64,000 nucleotides of DNA from assembly GCA_030430495.1 (NCBI GenBank), contig JAUIKM010000008.1, forward strand, positions 1 to 64,000. Direction: 5' to 3'. Shown one piece after another: positions 26,153-37,345 of this stretch. Source of the DNA: a bacterium (GTDB taxonomy: Bacteria > Bacteroidota > Ignavibacteria > Kapaibacteriales > UBA7675). A program made the translations under genes and the position numbers. Each line of letters opens with the position of its first letter. Position 1 is the first letter of the stretch. The notes under the pieces were generated by a model. The model worked only from the letters and a program-made list of their open reading frames with translations. It did no database searches and was not told where the DNA came from.

Positions 26153-26581
26153 TCACACAACAATTTTCAGTCTTGTTTTGAAGTTCGCCGGCACCGGGCG
26201 CAGCTCGCGTTTGTCGTAGTCGAAAAACACAATGCCCGTCTTGACCAGCGCCACGTCGCGCCCGTCCGCGTGCCGGAAGCGATACACCAGATCACAGCCG
26301 AAGTTGCTGAAGTCGCGGATGCCGAGTTCTGCGTACAGAACGTCGCCGTGAAAAGCTTCGGATCTGTAGCTGATGGCCGCGTCGGCCATGATGATGCCTT
26401 CGCCGCCCGCGTCCATTTCCGTCATGCCGACGTGTTGCAGGAAGCGCAGTCGCACCTCATGCGCGTAGCGCAGAATTGCGTCGTTGCCCATGTGCCCGCC
26501 GTAGTTCACGTCGTCAATCCGCACCACAAGTTCCGTCGTAAACAGCACCTGCTCCGGCGGGTCAATGCGTACTCGCGCCAT
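26153..26581 (-). CDS. Acyl-CoA thioesterase, hotdog fold (4HBT family)
   Basis: A 142-residue single hotdog-fold protein with the motif DVNYGGHMGNDAILRYAHEVR (residues 23 on), typical of 4-hydroxybenzoyl-CoA thioesterase/YbgC-type enzymes that hydrolyse acyl-CoA. DYDKRELRPVP near the end fits the last strand. The ATG at 26581 directly follows the six-T tract of a rho-independent terminator, leaving no Shine-Dalgarno sequence. A GTG at codon 12 preceded by CCGGAGCA is an alternative that would still keep the active-site region. The next gene upstream is the TonB receptor, so expression depends on read-through or on a promoter inside the terminator. Confidence 0.85.
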   Translation of the reverse strand: MARVRIDPPEQVLFTTELVVRIDDVNYGGHMGNDAILRYAHEVRLRFLQHVGMTEMDAGGEGIIMADAAISYRSEAFHGDVLYAELGIRDFSNFGCDLVYRFRHADGRDVALVKTGIVFFDYDKRELRPVPANFKTRLKIVV

Positions 26582-26618
26582 AAAAAAGCCCTTTCATGAA
26601 CGGAATTCACGAAAGGGC
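26582..26618 (-). terminator. Rho-independent terminator of the TonB receptor gene, abutting the thioesterase start
   Basis: Read on the minus strand: 13-bp stem GCCCTTTCGTGAA / TTCATGAAAGGGC with one mismatch, 5-base loop TTCCG, then TTTTTT. It begins 51 bases after the receptor stop codon. The T tract touches the ATG of the next gene. Confidence 0.9.
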
Positions 26619-26669
26619 AATATACAAAATCGATCTGCGGCAGCCGCCTGTGGCCGGTGCGGGGTCAGG

Positions 26670-29003
26670 TCAGAGCTGCATCGAAACGGCAAAGTAGTAG
26701 TTGCGTTCCGCCGCCGGGAAGAACTGCGCGCCGACGCCGCCGGCCGAGTACAGTTCGTTCATCAGGTTGTTGACCTGCAGGCGCAGACGCAGCGTCTGTA
26801 AACCCGCCACATCGTGGATGTCGTACCAGGTGTCGAGATTAAACACCGTCCAGGCGTCGTTGTTGTTTTCTTCGATCTTGAAAATGTCGGTATAAAATTC
26901 GCCGACGTGTTTGCCGAGCACGCTGAAGTTGAAGTCGCCCAGCGTGTACAGCAGGCGCGCGTTGCCGAGCAGATCGGGGAATCCCGCGATCGGATTGTCG
27001 GCCAGGTCGATCGGCGCACCCGAACCGTCGAAGTAGTGGTACTCGACGATGGTGTTCTGCGAGATACTCACATTGGCGCTGAGCTGAAGCGCGCCGGCGC
27101 CGCGGTCGTTAAACAGAATGCCGGCAGCTTCCGCCTCCACGCCGATGTGACGCGTGCGCTCGGCATTGCCGTCGATCGGCGCGCCGAAGACGTCTACCTG
27201 GCCGTTCTGCACCAGCTCGTCGAAAAACTCCATCCAGTACAGATTGACGCCGGCGCTCAGTCCATCAGCTTTGAAGTTGGAACCCAGCTCGAAGTTCAGC
27301 AGTCGCTCGGGTTTAACCAGCGGTTCGTCGAAGTCGTACAGCCGCGCGCCGCCCGCCGTCGTGTCGAAGGCAAAGAGCGGTTGTGCGCCGAATGGACGGT
27401 TCGAAGCCGCGTAGAGGTTGTTCATGCGAGGCTCGCGACTCGTCAGCGCGGCGCTGAAGTACAAATCCACCGAGTTGTTTAAGGTGTAGAGAATTCCGGC
27501 GCGGGGATTAACAAAAAGGTAGTTGATGCTGAAAAGGTCGTCGCCATTCCCCACCGTGCCGCCCTCGACCGTCCCGTATTCCGTGAACGTGCCGAAGGCT
27601 TTCTCGCCGCCGCGCGCGTAGCCGTGGTACACCACCTGCACTTCCGCGTCGAAATTCAGTTTGTCGCTTAACTTTTGCTGTTCGCGCACAAACAGCGAGT
27701 ACACAGTTCGCGTGCCGTCGAATTCGTAAAAACGATAGTCCGGGTCAAAGCCGGCCGGCAGGTTTTCGGCGTAGGCGATCTTGCCCCAGTGCTCGCTCGT
27801 GTTTAATCGCAGCTCCGCACCGATGGTCGTCACGGCCTCTCCGCGGCGCCATTCCATGCGCGGCACCCAGCCGACGTGGCGGTTGCTCACGTCCGCGCGG
27901 ATGATCGCATTGCTCGGCGCCGCATCCGGAAAGCCGTTGTCCGCCGTCAGGCCGAAGGTCTCGGCCGTGGCCCACGAAGCGTCGTAGTCGAAAAAGCCGT
28001 CGCCGGTGTAGTAAAAAAGGACGCTGTTGAATGTTAAGTCCTCGGCCGCATACCAGGTGTTGAGCAGCTCGTAGTGCGGCTGCGAAAAAAGCTCGCGCTC
28101 TTCCCTGCGGCGCACCACGCCCTGGACCGTGCCGTCGTCCAGACGCCACCAGTCGCTGAAGTTAACGCGTCGCAGGCGGAGGTCGTCGACGTATTCCTTC
28201 GGCACGCCCGTGTAAGCCAGGCCGTCGGAAAGCGGTCCGCCGAACACGTTAATCTGTGTCGTGAAGTCTTCGTCGTAACGCGCGCCGCTGAAGAAAAAGC
28301 TGTTTAACTCGGCGTAGGAGAGGTCGCGGTAGCCGTCGGAGTTAATACGCGAAAGGCGTGCGCGGAAGGCGTAGTTGTCGTTCAGTCCCGAGGAATATTC
28401 AATCGAGTGTTTGCTGAGCGTGTGCTGCAGCGCGTCGCCCGAACCGTATTCCTGCAGGCCGACGCCGCTGGAGATGCGGATGGAGCGTTCGTTCTCAAAA
28501 TTGGTGGTGGACATATTGATGCTGCCGCCGATCGAGGCGGGGCCGTAGCCGCCGATGCCCGCGCCGCGCTGCACCTGGATCGATTCCAGATTGGACGCCA
28601 GATCGGGAAAGTCGATCCAGTAGACGTTGTGGTCTTCCGGGTCGTTCTGCGGCACGCCGTTGATTAAAACCGCGATGCGGCGCTGGTCAAAACCGCGGAT
28701 CGACAGGTTGGAATAACCTACGCCGTTGCCGTTCTCGGAGTAAACCAGGGTGGAAGGCAGGTTGCTCAGCAGAATCGGCAGATCCTCATAGCTGTGCGCA
28801 TTGCGCAGTTCCGCGCCGGAGATTTCGGAAAACGTCACCGGGCTGCTGCCGCGTTCGGCGCGATTGGAATTGACGGTCACGCTCGGCAGGCGATAGTTGC
28901 GCAGCGTGTCGCGTGTGTCGGTCGTGTCCTGCTGCGCGCAGAGACTGGAAAGAGATGCCGGCAGCAGCAGAAGCGCCGCCGCAAGTGTAGGGAAGAAGCG
29001 CAT
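26670..29003 (-). CDS. TonB-dependent outer-membrane receptor, predicted thiamine (TPP-regulated) importer
   Basis: A 777-residue receptor starting at ATG 29003 with GAGGTGG upstream. It has a signal peptide (residues 1-23, ending LCAQ), the TonB-box-like region NYRLPSVTVNSNRAER, a plug domain (about residues 40-150: LLSNLPSTLV, LSIRGFDQRRIAVLINGVPQ, IQVQRGAGIGGYGPASIGGS) and a 22-strand-type barrel ending in RNYYFAVSMQL with terminal aromatic-Leu residues. It lacks the carboxypeptidase-like N-terminal domain of SusC proteins. The TPP riboswitch in its leader predicts that it imports thiamine or a precursor and is shut off when TPP is plentiful. Confidence 0.92.
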   Translation of the reverse strand: MRFFPTLAAALLLLPASLSSLCAQQDTTDTRDTLRNYRLPSVTVNSNRAERGSSPVTFSEISGAELRNAHSYEDLPILLSNLPSTLVYSENGNGVGYSNLSIRGFDQRRIAVLINGVPQNDPEDHNVYWIDFPDLASNLESIQVQRGAGIGGYGPASIGGSINMSTTNFENERSIRISSGVGLQEYGSGDALQHTLSKHSIEYSSGLNDNYAFRARLSRINSDGYRDLSYAELNSFFFSGARYDEDFTTQINVFGGPLSDGLAYTGVPKEYVDDLRLRRVNFSDWWRLDDGTVQGVVRRREERELFSQPHYELLNTWYAAEDLTFNSVLFYYTGDGFFDYDASWATAETFGLTADNGFPDAAPSNAIIRADVSNRHVGWVPRMEWRRGEAVTTIGAELRLNTSEHWGKIAYAENLPAGFDPDYRFYEFDGTRTVYSLFVREQQKLSDKLNFDAEVQVVYHGYARGGEKAFGTFTEYGTVEGGTVGNGDDLFSINYLFVNPRAGILYTLNNSVDLYFSAALTSREPRMNNLYAASNRPFGAQPLFAFDTTAGGARLYDFDEPLVKPERLLNFELGSNFKADGLSAGVNLYWMEFFDELVQNGQVDVFGAPIDGNAERTRHIGVEAEAAGILFNDRGAGALQLSANVSISQNTIVEYHYFDGSGAPIDLADNPIAGFPDLLGNARLLYTLGDFNFSVLGKHVGEFYTDIFKIEENNNDAWTVFNLDTWYDIHDVAGLQTLRLRLQVNNLMNELYSAGGVGAQFFPAAERNYYFAVSMQL

Positions 29004-29147
29004 AATTCCACCTCTCAAAGTCGGGTTGTGGAAAAAATACACGTCCGTCCCGCATCGCCGGATGCGGGCTCTTGGTCGAAACCGGAATGGAATGAATGTG
29101 CAGGCGGGATGGAGCGTTGCAACGCTCCCACAGGCAGCTTCATCACC
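29004..29147 (-). promoter_or_regulatory. Expression platform between TPP aptamer and receptor start, with GGAGCG palindrome
   Basis: The 144 bases after the aptamer contain the perfect palindrome GGAGCGTTGCAACGCTCC (29111-29128), which forms a 7-bp stem with loop TGCA, but no T tract follows, so it is not an intrinsic terminator. The GAGGTGG ribosome site lies at 29008-29014. Control is more likely translational or through Rho; the sequence alone cannot decide. Confidence 0.5.
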
Positions 29148-29224
29148 GTTTCCCTCCGCCGGTACTAGCCGGATCAGGTTCGAGGAGTTTTATCTCAGCC
29201 GGCAACTGCCGGCACCTCCAACGG
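29148..29224 (-). ncRNA. TPP riboswitch (THI element)
   Basis: Read on the minus strand, the conserved blocks appear in the canonical order: GGAGGTGCC, then GGCTGAGA, then GAACCTGATCCGGCTAGTACC, then GGCGGAGGGAA. CUGAGA and the CUGAUC / GCGxAGGGAA blocks are the pyrimidine- and pyrophosphate-binding parts of the thiamine pyrophosphate aptamer. A variable P3-type stem (GCCGGCAGTTGCCGGC) sits between the first two. It is 145 bases upstream of the TonB receptor start on the same strand. Confidence 0.95.
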
Positions 29225-29371
29225 ACGAATCATAGATTTGTGGGGCCTAAACGAAGCAGATCGCAAAAAATTATACAGGCCGGAACGTTGACAGATGAGC
29301 GCACATCATGGTTTTCCGCTCGATTTCGACCATATTTGTGCCTTAAACCAATCAATGAATCCGGCTGGACT

Positions 29372-30664
29372 ATGCGATCTGTACTTTTTATCGCCTATTA
29401 TTTTCCACCGATGGGTTTCAGCGGCGTTCAGCGCCCGCTGAAATTTGTCAAGTATCTGCCAGAATTCGGCTGGCGGCCGACGGTGCTGACCATTCATCCG
29501 CACGCGTATTTTGCCTTTGACGATTCGCTGCTGGACGACATGCGCGGGCGCGATTTCGATATCTGGCGCACGCAGCCGGGACGCATTTTTTCGGCGCTCA
29601 AGGCGCGGCGCACGCTTGCATTGGAACGCGAGGGCCTGCGCAAATTCCTCAACCGCGTTTCCCAGTTTTTCTTTGTGCCGGACAACAAAGGCGGCTGGCG
29701 ACGTCGCGCCATGAATTTTCTGGCCGGGCAGGACATGAGTCGGTTCGACGCCGTTTTTGCTACGGCGCCGCCGTTTACGGACCATTTGCTCGCGCTGGAT
29801 ATTAAACAAAAATATGGGCTGCCCGTGGTGGCCGATTTCCGCGACGCCTGGGTGGATTACCCGTATTATCGCTATTGGACCGCCTGGCATCGCCGCCGCA
29901 ATATTCAGCTTGAGCGTCGCGTTGTGCTCGGCGTCGACCGTTTAATCACGACAAACAACTTCGTGCGCAACGGTTTTATTAAACGCCACTCAGAAGCCGA
30001 CTCTACGCTGGCCGGTCGCATCGACGTTATCACGCAGGGTTTTGATCCCGACGATTTTAAACTGGAGCTGTTGAACGGGCCGGAATTTCCCGATGACGGC
30101 ACGGTGCATTTTGTGCATTCCGGCAATTTCTACGAGGATCGCAAGCCGACGGATTTGTTTAAGGCGATCGAATACATCAAGCTGCATTTTCCGGCTGTGT
30201 ATCCGCGTTTGTTGTTTACCATGGTCGGGTATATGCAGGCGGAGTTCCGCCGTCTGGCCGAGCAGATGGGCATCGACGACCGCATGCGTTATTTCGGTTA
30301 TGTCGACCATCCGATTGCGATTCACTGTCTGCAGAAAACCGATGTGGTCTGGTTTAACATCGGCGCGGACGACCCCGGTTTTGAGACGGTGGCGCCCGGC
30401 AAGGTCTTTGAATACATCGGCAGTACCAAGCCGATTATCGCGGTGGTGCCCAAAAATGACATCGGGTCTATTCTCGCAAAACAGCGCCAGGCGCGCATTG
30501 TGGAACCCGGCGATATTCGCGGCTTTGCGCTTGCCATCTGCGACTGTGTTAAACGCAAGGATCTGCGGGCGCTTCCCATTGCCGACCCGGAGGATGTTAA
30601 ACTATTTGATCGTCGTCAACTCACCGGCAGGCTGGCGGATATTCTGACCGCGGCGGCCGGGTAG
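29372..30664 (+). CDS. Glycosyltransferase, GT4-like
   Basis: A 430-residue GT-B glycosyltransferase starting at ATG 29372. The N-terminal domain begins RSVLFIAYYFPPMGFSGVQR, with ATAPPFTDHLLALDI and VADFRDAWVD as acceptor-side motifs. The C-terminal donor domain has VHFVHSGNFYEDRKPTDLFKAI, RMRYFGYVDHP and the PGKVFEYIGSTKPIIAV motif with the conserved Glu of GT4. The sugar and acceptor are unknown; surface polysaccharide or lipopolysaccharide synthesis is likely. The neighbour at 30793-32055 is a clear paralog on the opposite strand. The longer frame upstream runs through the TPP riboswitch and is not used. Confidence 0.85.
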   Translation: MRSVLFIAYYFPPMGFSGVQRPLKFVKYLPEFGWRPTVLTIHPHAYFAFDDSLLDDMRGRDFDIWRTQPGRIFSALKARRTLALEREGLRKFLNRVSQFFFVPDNKGGWRRRAMNFLAGQDMSRFDAVFATAPPFTDHLLALDIKQKYGLPVVADFRDAWVDYPYYRYWTAWHRRRNIQLERRVVLGVDRLITTNNFVRNGFIKRHSEADSTLAGRIDVITQGFDPDDFKLELLNGPEFPDDGTVHFVHSGNFYEDRKPTDLFKAIEYIKLHFPAVYPRLLFTMVGYMQAEFRRLAEQMGIDDRMRYFGYVDHPIAIHCLQKTDVVWFNIGADDPGFETVAPGKVFEYIGSTKPIIAVVPKNDIGSILAKQRQARIVEPGDIRGFALAICDCVKRKDLRALPIADPEDVKLFDRRQLTGRLADILTAAAG

Positions 30665-30792
30665 GGTGTTGATCGCGGTGTTTTATTGCTGCTCTGCATT
30701 CTGATTTCGGCCCCGAAGCGGGTCCTCTTTAAAGCCGCTTTTGTTAATCGCCGGGCTGGAAGGCGCGGGTATTTGGGGCGGCGACAGGTCGC

Positions 30793-32055
30793 TCAGACGC
30801 GCATCGCCATGCCGAGGACGCGCGCCAGGTCGCTGCTCAGCAGTTTGCGGTCGTAACGCTCCACAAAGTCCTCGTTCGGCGTCGGCAGTTTGTTGTTCTG
30901 CCACAGGTTGTAAAACAATTCCAACGCCTGTTTAATCGCATCGACGTCCGCCGGGGCCGTCACCACCGCCGCGCCCGAGTTTTTGGCCGAGGTGCGGATA
31001 TTGCCTTCCGGCGCGCAGACAAGCAAAGGTTTGCGCGCGCCGATGTATTCAAAGAGTTTGCCGGACGAGCGCACGTTAAACCGGCACATCATCCACAGCA
31101 CATCGGATACCATCAACTGGCGGATCGCCTCCGTATGCGGCACGTAGCCCGTGGCCGTGACGTTGCCGGAAACCTTGTACTTGTTGATCAGCTTGCGTTC
31201 ATTTTTACTGAGCGCGCCGATGAAACGCGCGTCGCAGTGATCGCGCCGCGCCGGGTCCGCCCGCAGGAAATCCGCCCAGGCGTGCAGGAAATACTTCGGC
31301 GTGCGGTCTTCCACAAATTTGCCGCTGTGCGTAATCGTAAAACGCGCGGGGTCCGGTTTGACACCTGTCCAGGCCGCAAAATCGGCCGGGTCGTAGCCGT
31401 GCGGAATTATTTCAATGTCGTTGTGGCCCAGGAAAGCGTGGCGCCGCAACAGCGACTCTTTGATGTGCCGCGAGGTGACGAGAATCCTCTCCGTCGTTTT
31501 CAGCACCGCCGTTTCGTGTGCAATATTGCGCGCCTTGTGCATCGGCGAGGCGTGAAAGTGAAAGGGATTGTCGACCCACAAATCCTGATAGTCCACCACG
31601 TGCGGCAGGTTGAATTCTTCCGCCAGCTGGCGCGCCACCAGAAAATCGGTAAAGGGCGGCGCGGTGGCCATGATGACGTCAAAGCGCTCACCGCGCAGCA
31701 GTTCGCGTCCGCGCTGCAGAGCTTCCTTGCTCCAGCGCACGGCGGCCTCCGGCACGGAAACGGCGTCCGACACTTTGCGGCGGAATGCGCTTCGACTGCT
31801 CTGCGGCGGGATAATCTGTTTTTCTTCGGGCGCCTGGAACTCGCCGGTGCGGACGATGCGGATGCCGAGCGATTCGGCGGTGTTCAGCAGGGAAAAGTCC
31901 CACGCTTTGTAGGGCGAGGGCGCTGCACACAGAATCGTTGCGTGCCAGCCGTGCTCGGGCAGGTAGCGCGCAAAGTGCAGAACACGCTGTACAACGCTTG
32001 TGCCGACGGGCGCAAAGTCGTGACTGACAATCAATACTGAACGCGATTCACTCAT
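30793..32055 (-). CDS. Glycosyltransferase, GT4-like (paralog of 29372-30664)
   Basis: A 420-residue GT-B protein with the same layout as the preceding gene: SRSVLIVSHDFAPVGTSVVQR, then MATAPPFTDFLVARQLAEEF, YQDLWVDNPF, ITHSGKFVEDRTPKYFL, VTATGYVPHTEAI and SGKLFEYIGARKPLLVC. The two genes converge, with 128 bases between their stops. That gap carries AAAGCCGCTTTTGTTAATCGCC (30731-30752), similar to a word near 18666. An inverted pair of paralogs is consistent with duplication plus inversion or independent acquisition. Donor and acceptor are unknown. Confidence 0.85.
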   Translation of the reverse strand: MSESRSVLIVSHDFAPVGTSVVQRVLHFARYLPEHGWHATILCAAPSPYKAWDFSLLNTAESLGIRIVRTGEFQAPEEKQIIPPQSSRSAFRRKVSDAVSVPEAAVRWSKEALQRGRELLRGERFDVIMATAPPFTDFLVARQLAEEFNLPHVVDYQDLWVDNPFHFHASPMHKARNIAHETAVLKTTERILVTSRHIKESLLRRHAFLGHNDIEIIPHGYDPADFAAWTGVKPDPARFTITHSGKFVEDRTPKYFLHAWADFLRADPARRDHCDARFIGALSKNERKLINKYKVSGNVTATGYVPHTEAIRQLMVSDVLWMMCRFNVRSSGKLFEYIGARKPLLVCAPEGNIRTSAKNSGAAVVTAPADVDAIKQALELFYNLWQNNKLPTPNEDFVERYDRKLLSSDLARVLGMAMRV

Positions 32056-32119
32056 GGCGGAATGGCGCCGGGCTGCTCGTCCCGTGCTGCCGGCTGGCAG
32101 CCTGACGACGCCGGAGGCG

Positions 32120-33196
32120 TTAAATGCTCAACAACTCTTTGGGTGAATGTGTCAGGTTTTCCAGTGATCCGTTGTTGAGATACACATCGTCTTCAATGCG
32201 AACGCCGAATGTGTCCTGCAGGTAGATGCCAGGCTCCAGCGTGTAGACATTGCCGTCCACCAGTTTGCTGCTCGGCGGCGAGAGGGGGGAGAGTCCCGGT
32301 CCCTCGTGCACGTCGATGCCCAGTCCGTGCCCCAGCGAATGCTGGAACGCGTCGCCGTAACCGCCCGCTTTGATGATGTCGCGCGCCACGGCGTCGAGAT
32401 CGCGCGTGCGCATGCCCACGGCCGACGCTTCAATCGAAGCCGTCAAGGCGTCGTTGACCAGATTGTAAATCTTGCGGAATTCCGGTTTGGGGCGGCCCAT
32501 GACAAAGGTGCGCGTCATGTCGCTGTGCAGGCCGTTGACGCGGAAACCAAAGTCCAGCGTGACGACGTCGCCCTTTTTGATTTTTTTGGCGCCGGCACGT
32601 CCGTGCGGCAGGGCGCTGCGCGCGCCGCTGGCAACAATTATCTCAAAGGCGTCCGCCTCCGCGCCGCGTTTGCGGCCCTGATAGGAAATTTCCGCGGCGA
32701 CCTCGTTTTCCGTCATGCCGGGTTTGACGAAGTTCAGGATGTACTCGTACACCTGGTCCGTAATCTTGCAGGCGGCGCGGATCTGCGCTACTTCCTGTTC
32801 GGTTTTTGCCTGGGTGGTTTTTTCCACGAGTCCCGTCACAGATTTGAAGCGGACGGGTTTGAGGTCTTTTTTGAATTGCTCGAATTGCGCGACGGTCATC
32901 GAATGGCCTTCGATGCCGACTTTGCCGCAGTTGGCGAGCAGTTTGTCTTCCTGAATGCAGGCGCTCACGTTGCGCTTGATATAGGTTTTCAGCCGCGGCA
33001 GGTCGTAGAGTTCCGTTTTGACCTGCTCGGCGTAGCGACCGTCCGTGATAAAACTGAGCGAACGAGGTTTGATGATCAGCGTGGCGTTCGAGCCTGAAAA
33101 ATTGGTGAGGTATTGAATGTTCGTCAGTTTTGTGACAATCAGTGCGTCGAGCCCTTTTCCGGCCAGCTCCTGCCGAATCTGTTTAATGCGATTCAT
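32120..33196 (-). CDS. Xaa-Pro aminopeptidase (peptidase family M24)
   Basis: A 358-residue cytoplasmic metallopeptidase that releases N-terminal residues linked to proline. A creatinase-like N-terminal domain (about 1-125; SFITDGRYAEQ) precedes the pita-bread catalytic domain. All five metal ligands are visible in order: D in VVTLDFGFR, D in LHSDMTRTF, H in QHSLGHGLGIDVHEGP, E in YTLEPGIYL and E in GVRIEDDVYL. The length fits the PepQ/PepP-like bacterial enzymes. It stands between a glycosyltransferase and guaB on the same strand, with a 205-base gap to guaB. Confidence 0.9.
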   Translation of the reverse strand: MNRIKQIRQELAGKGLDALIVTKLTNIQYLTNFSGSNATLIIKPRSLSFITDGRYAEQVKTELYDLPRLKTYIKRNVSACIQEDKLLANCGKVGIEGHSMTVAQFEQFKKDLKPVRFKSVTGLVEKTTQAKTEQEVAQIRAACKITDQVYEYILNFVKPGMTENEVAAEISYQGRKRGAEADAFEIIVASGARSALPHGRAGAKKIKKGDVVTLDFGFRVNGLHSDMTRTFVMGRPKPEFRKIYNLVNDALTASIEASAVGMRTRDLDAVARDIIKAGGYGDAFQHSLGHGLGIDVHEGPGLSPLSPPSSKLVDGNVYTLEPGIYLQDTFGVRIEDDVYLNNGSLENLTHSPKELLSI

Positions 33197-33401
33197 GTTT
33201 TATCCTGAGATGTTGCTTATCTGAATTTGAACCATCAGTGCCGCTGCGGCTCAGGCCGAACACGAGCTGTGTCGGTGCTCCTGTAGCGGTTCAACTTACG
33301 GAAAAGTGCCAGAGAATCAATGCGTGCGCCGCCGATCCGGATGTTGCGAATTCGGCGGCGTCAGCCATTGAATTTTGAAGTTCGTGCCGGAAGTTTTCAG
33401 C

Positions 33402-34889
<1,488 letters not shown>

Positions 34890-34908
34890 TCACCACCACC
34901 TGTTTGGC

Positions 34909-34945
34909 AAAAAAAAAAGCGTGCCCCCCTCTGAGGGCGCGGCAC
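34909..34945 (-). terminator. Terminator or attenuator in the guaB leader
   Basis: On the minus strand: GTGCCGCGCCCTCAGAGG followed by GGGGCACGC and ten T residues. The stem GTGCC...GGCAC with inner CCCT/AGGG pairs is a standard intrinsic terminator. It ends 22 bases before the guaB ATG and lies downstream of a separate terminator for atpC. A second inverted repeat, CTCCG...CGGAG (34947-34969), lies just upstream and could be an alternative fold. Regulation of guaB by attenuation is inferred. Confidence 0.7.
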
Positions 34946-35014
34946 TCTCCGCCACATCGGTTGTCGGAGGGATCGCCGGAAGCGGCGAAGACGGCCAATC
35001 GACATGACCGTGTA

Positions 35015-35061
35015 CAAAAAAGCGAAGCCCGGGTAAGAACGTGACTTCGCTTGTTTTTTTG
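35015..35061 (-). terminator. Terminator after atpC
   Basis: An A-tract, AGCGAAG, 17-base loop, CTTCGCT and a T-tract form a symmetrical terminator that would work on either strand. It starts 18 bases after the atpC stop. Confidence 0.8.
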
Positions 35062-35078
35062 GCCTGAAGAATCAGCGT

Positions 35079-35501
35079 TTACTGCTGATACTCCGTGTAC
35101 TGTGCCGTTTTGAGGCGATTCATCGCACGTACCAGCGCGAATCTGGCGCGATGGTAGTCGACTTCGTCGCGTCTGCGCAGCCGCTCTTCAGCGCGGTTTT
35201 TGGCTTCCAGCGCGCGGTCAATGTCGATGTTGTGAGCGTCTTCAGCCGACTCCACTACAATCGACACCTTGTTGTTGAGCACCTGGACAAAGCCGCCGCC
35301 CGTGGCGTACAGACTGTGTTTGTCGCTCGAATCGTTGAATCGCAGCTGCCCGACTTCCAGTTCGGCGATAATCGGGGCGTGATTAAACAGAATCTGGAAC
35401 GGCCGGTACGCGCCCGGAACTGTTACCGATTCCACTTTGCCTTCGAACGCAATTCGCTCGGGCGTAATAATTTCCAGATCAAAAGGTTTGCCTGTCAGCA
35501 T
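35079..35501 (-). CDS. atpC: F1Fo ATP synthase subunit epsilon
   Basis: A 140-residue epsilon subunit of the F1 central stalk, which couples rotation to catalysis and can inhibit ATP hydrolysis. The N-terminal beta-sandwich is recognisable: FDLEIITPERIAFEGKVESVTVPGAYRPFQILFNHAPIIAELEVG and GGGFVQVLNNKVSIVVE, followed by a C-terminal helical hairpin rich in Arg and Glu. It lies 43 bases after atpD in the same orientation and ends in a terminator. A separate atpD-atpC pair away from the other ATP synthase genes is typical of Bacteroidota and Chlorobiota. Confidence 0.95.
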   Translation of the reverse strand: MLTGKPFDLEIITPERIAFEGKVESVTVPGAYRPFQILFNHAPIIAELEVGQLRFNDSSDKHSLYATGGGFVQVLNNKVSIVVESAEDAHNIDIDRALEAKNRAEERLRRRDEVDYHRARFALVRAMNRLKTAQYTEYQQ

Positions 35502-35544
35502 GCCTAATAATTCCGCTTTTGACGTAAACCGTCATGAAAGATTA

Positions 35545-37345
<1,801 letters not shown>

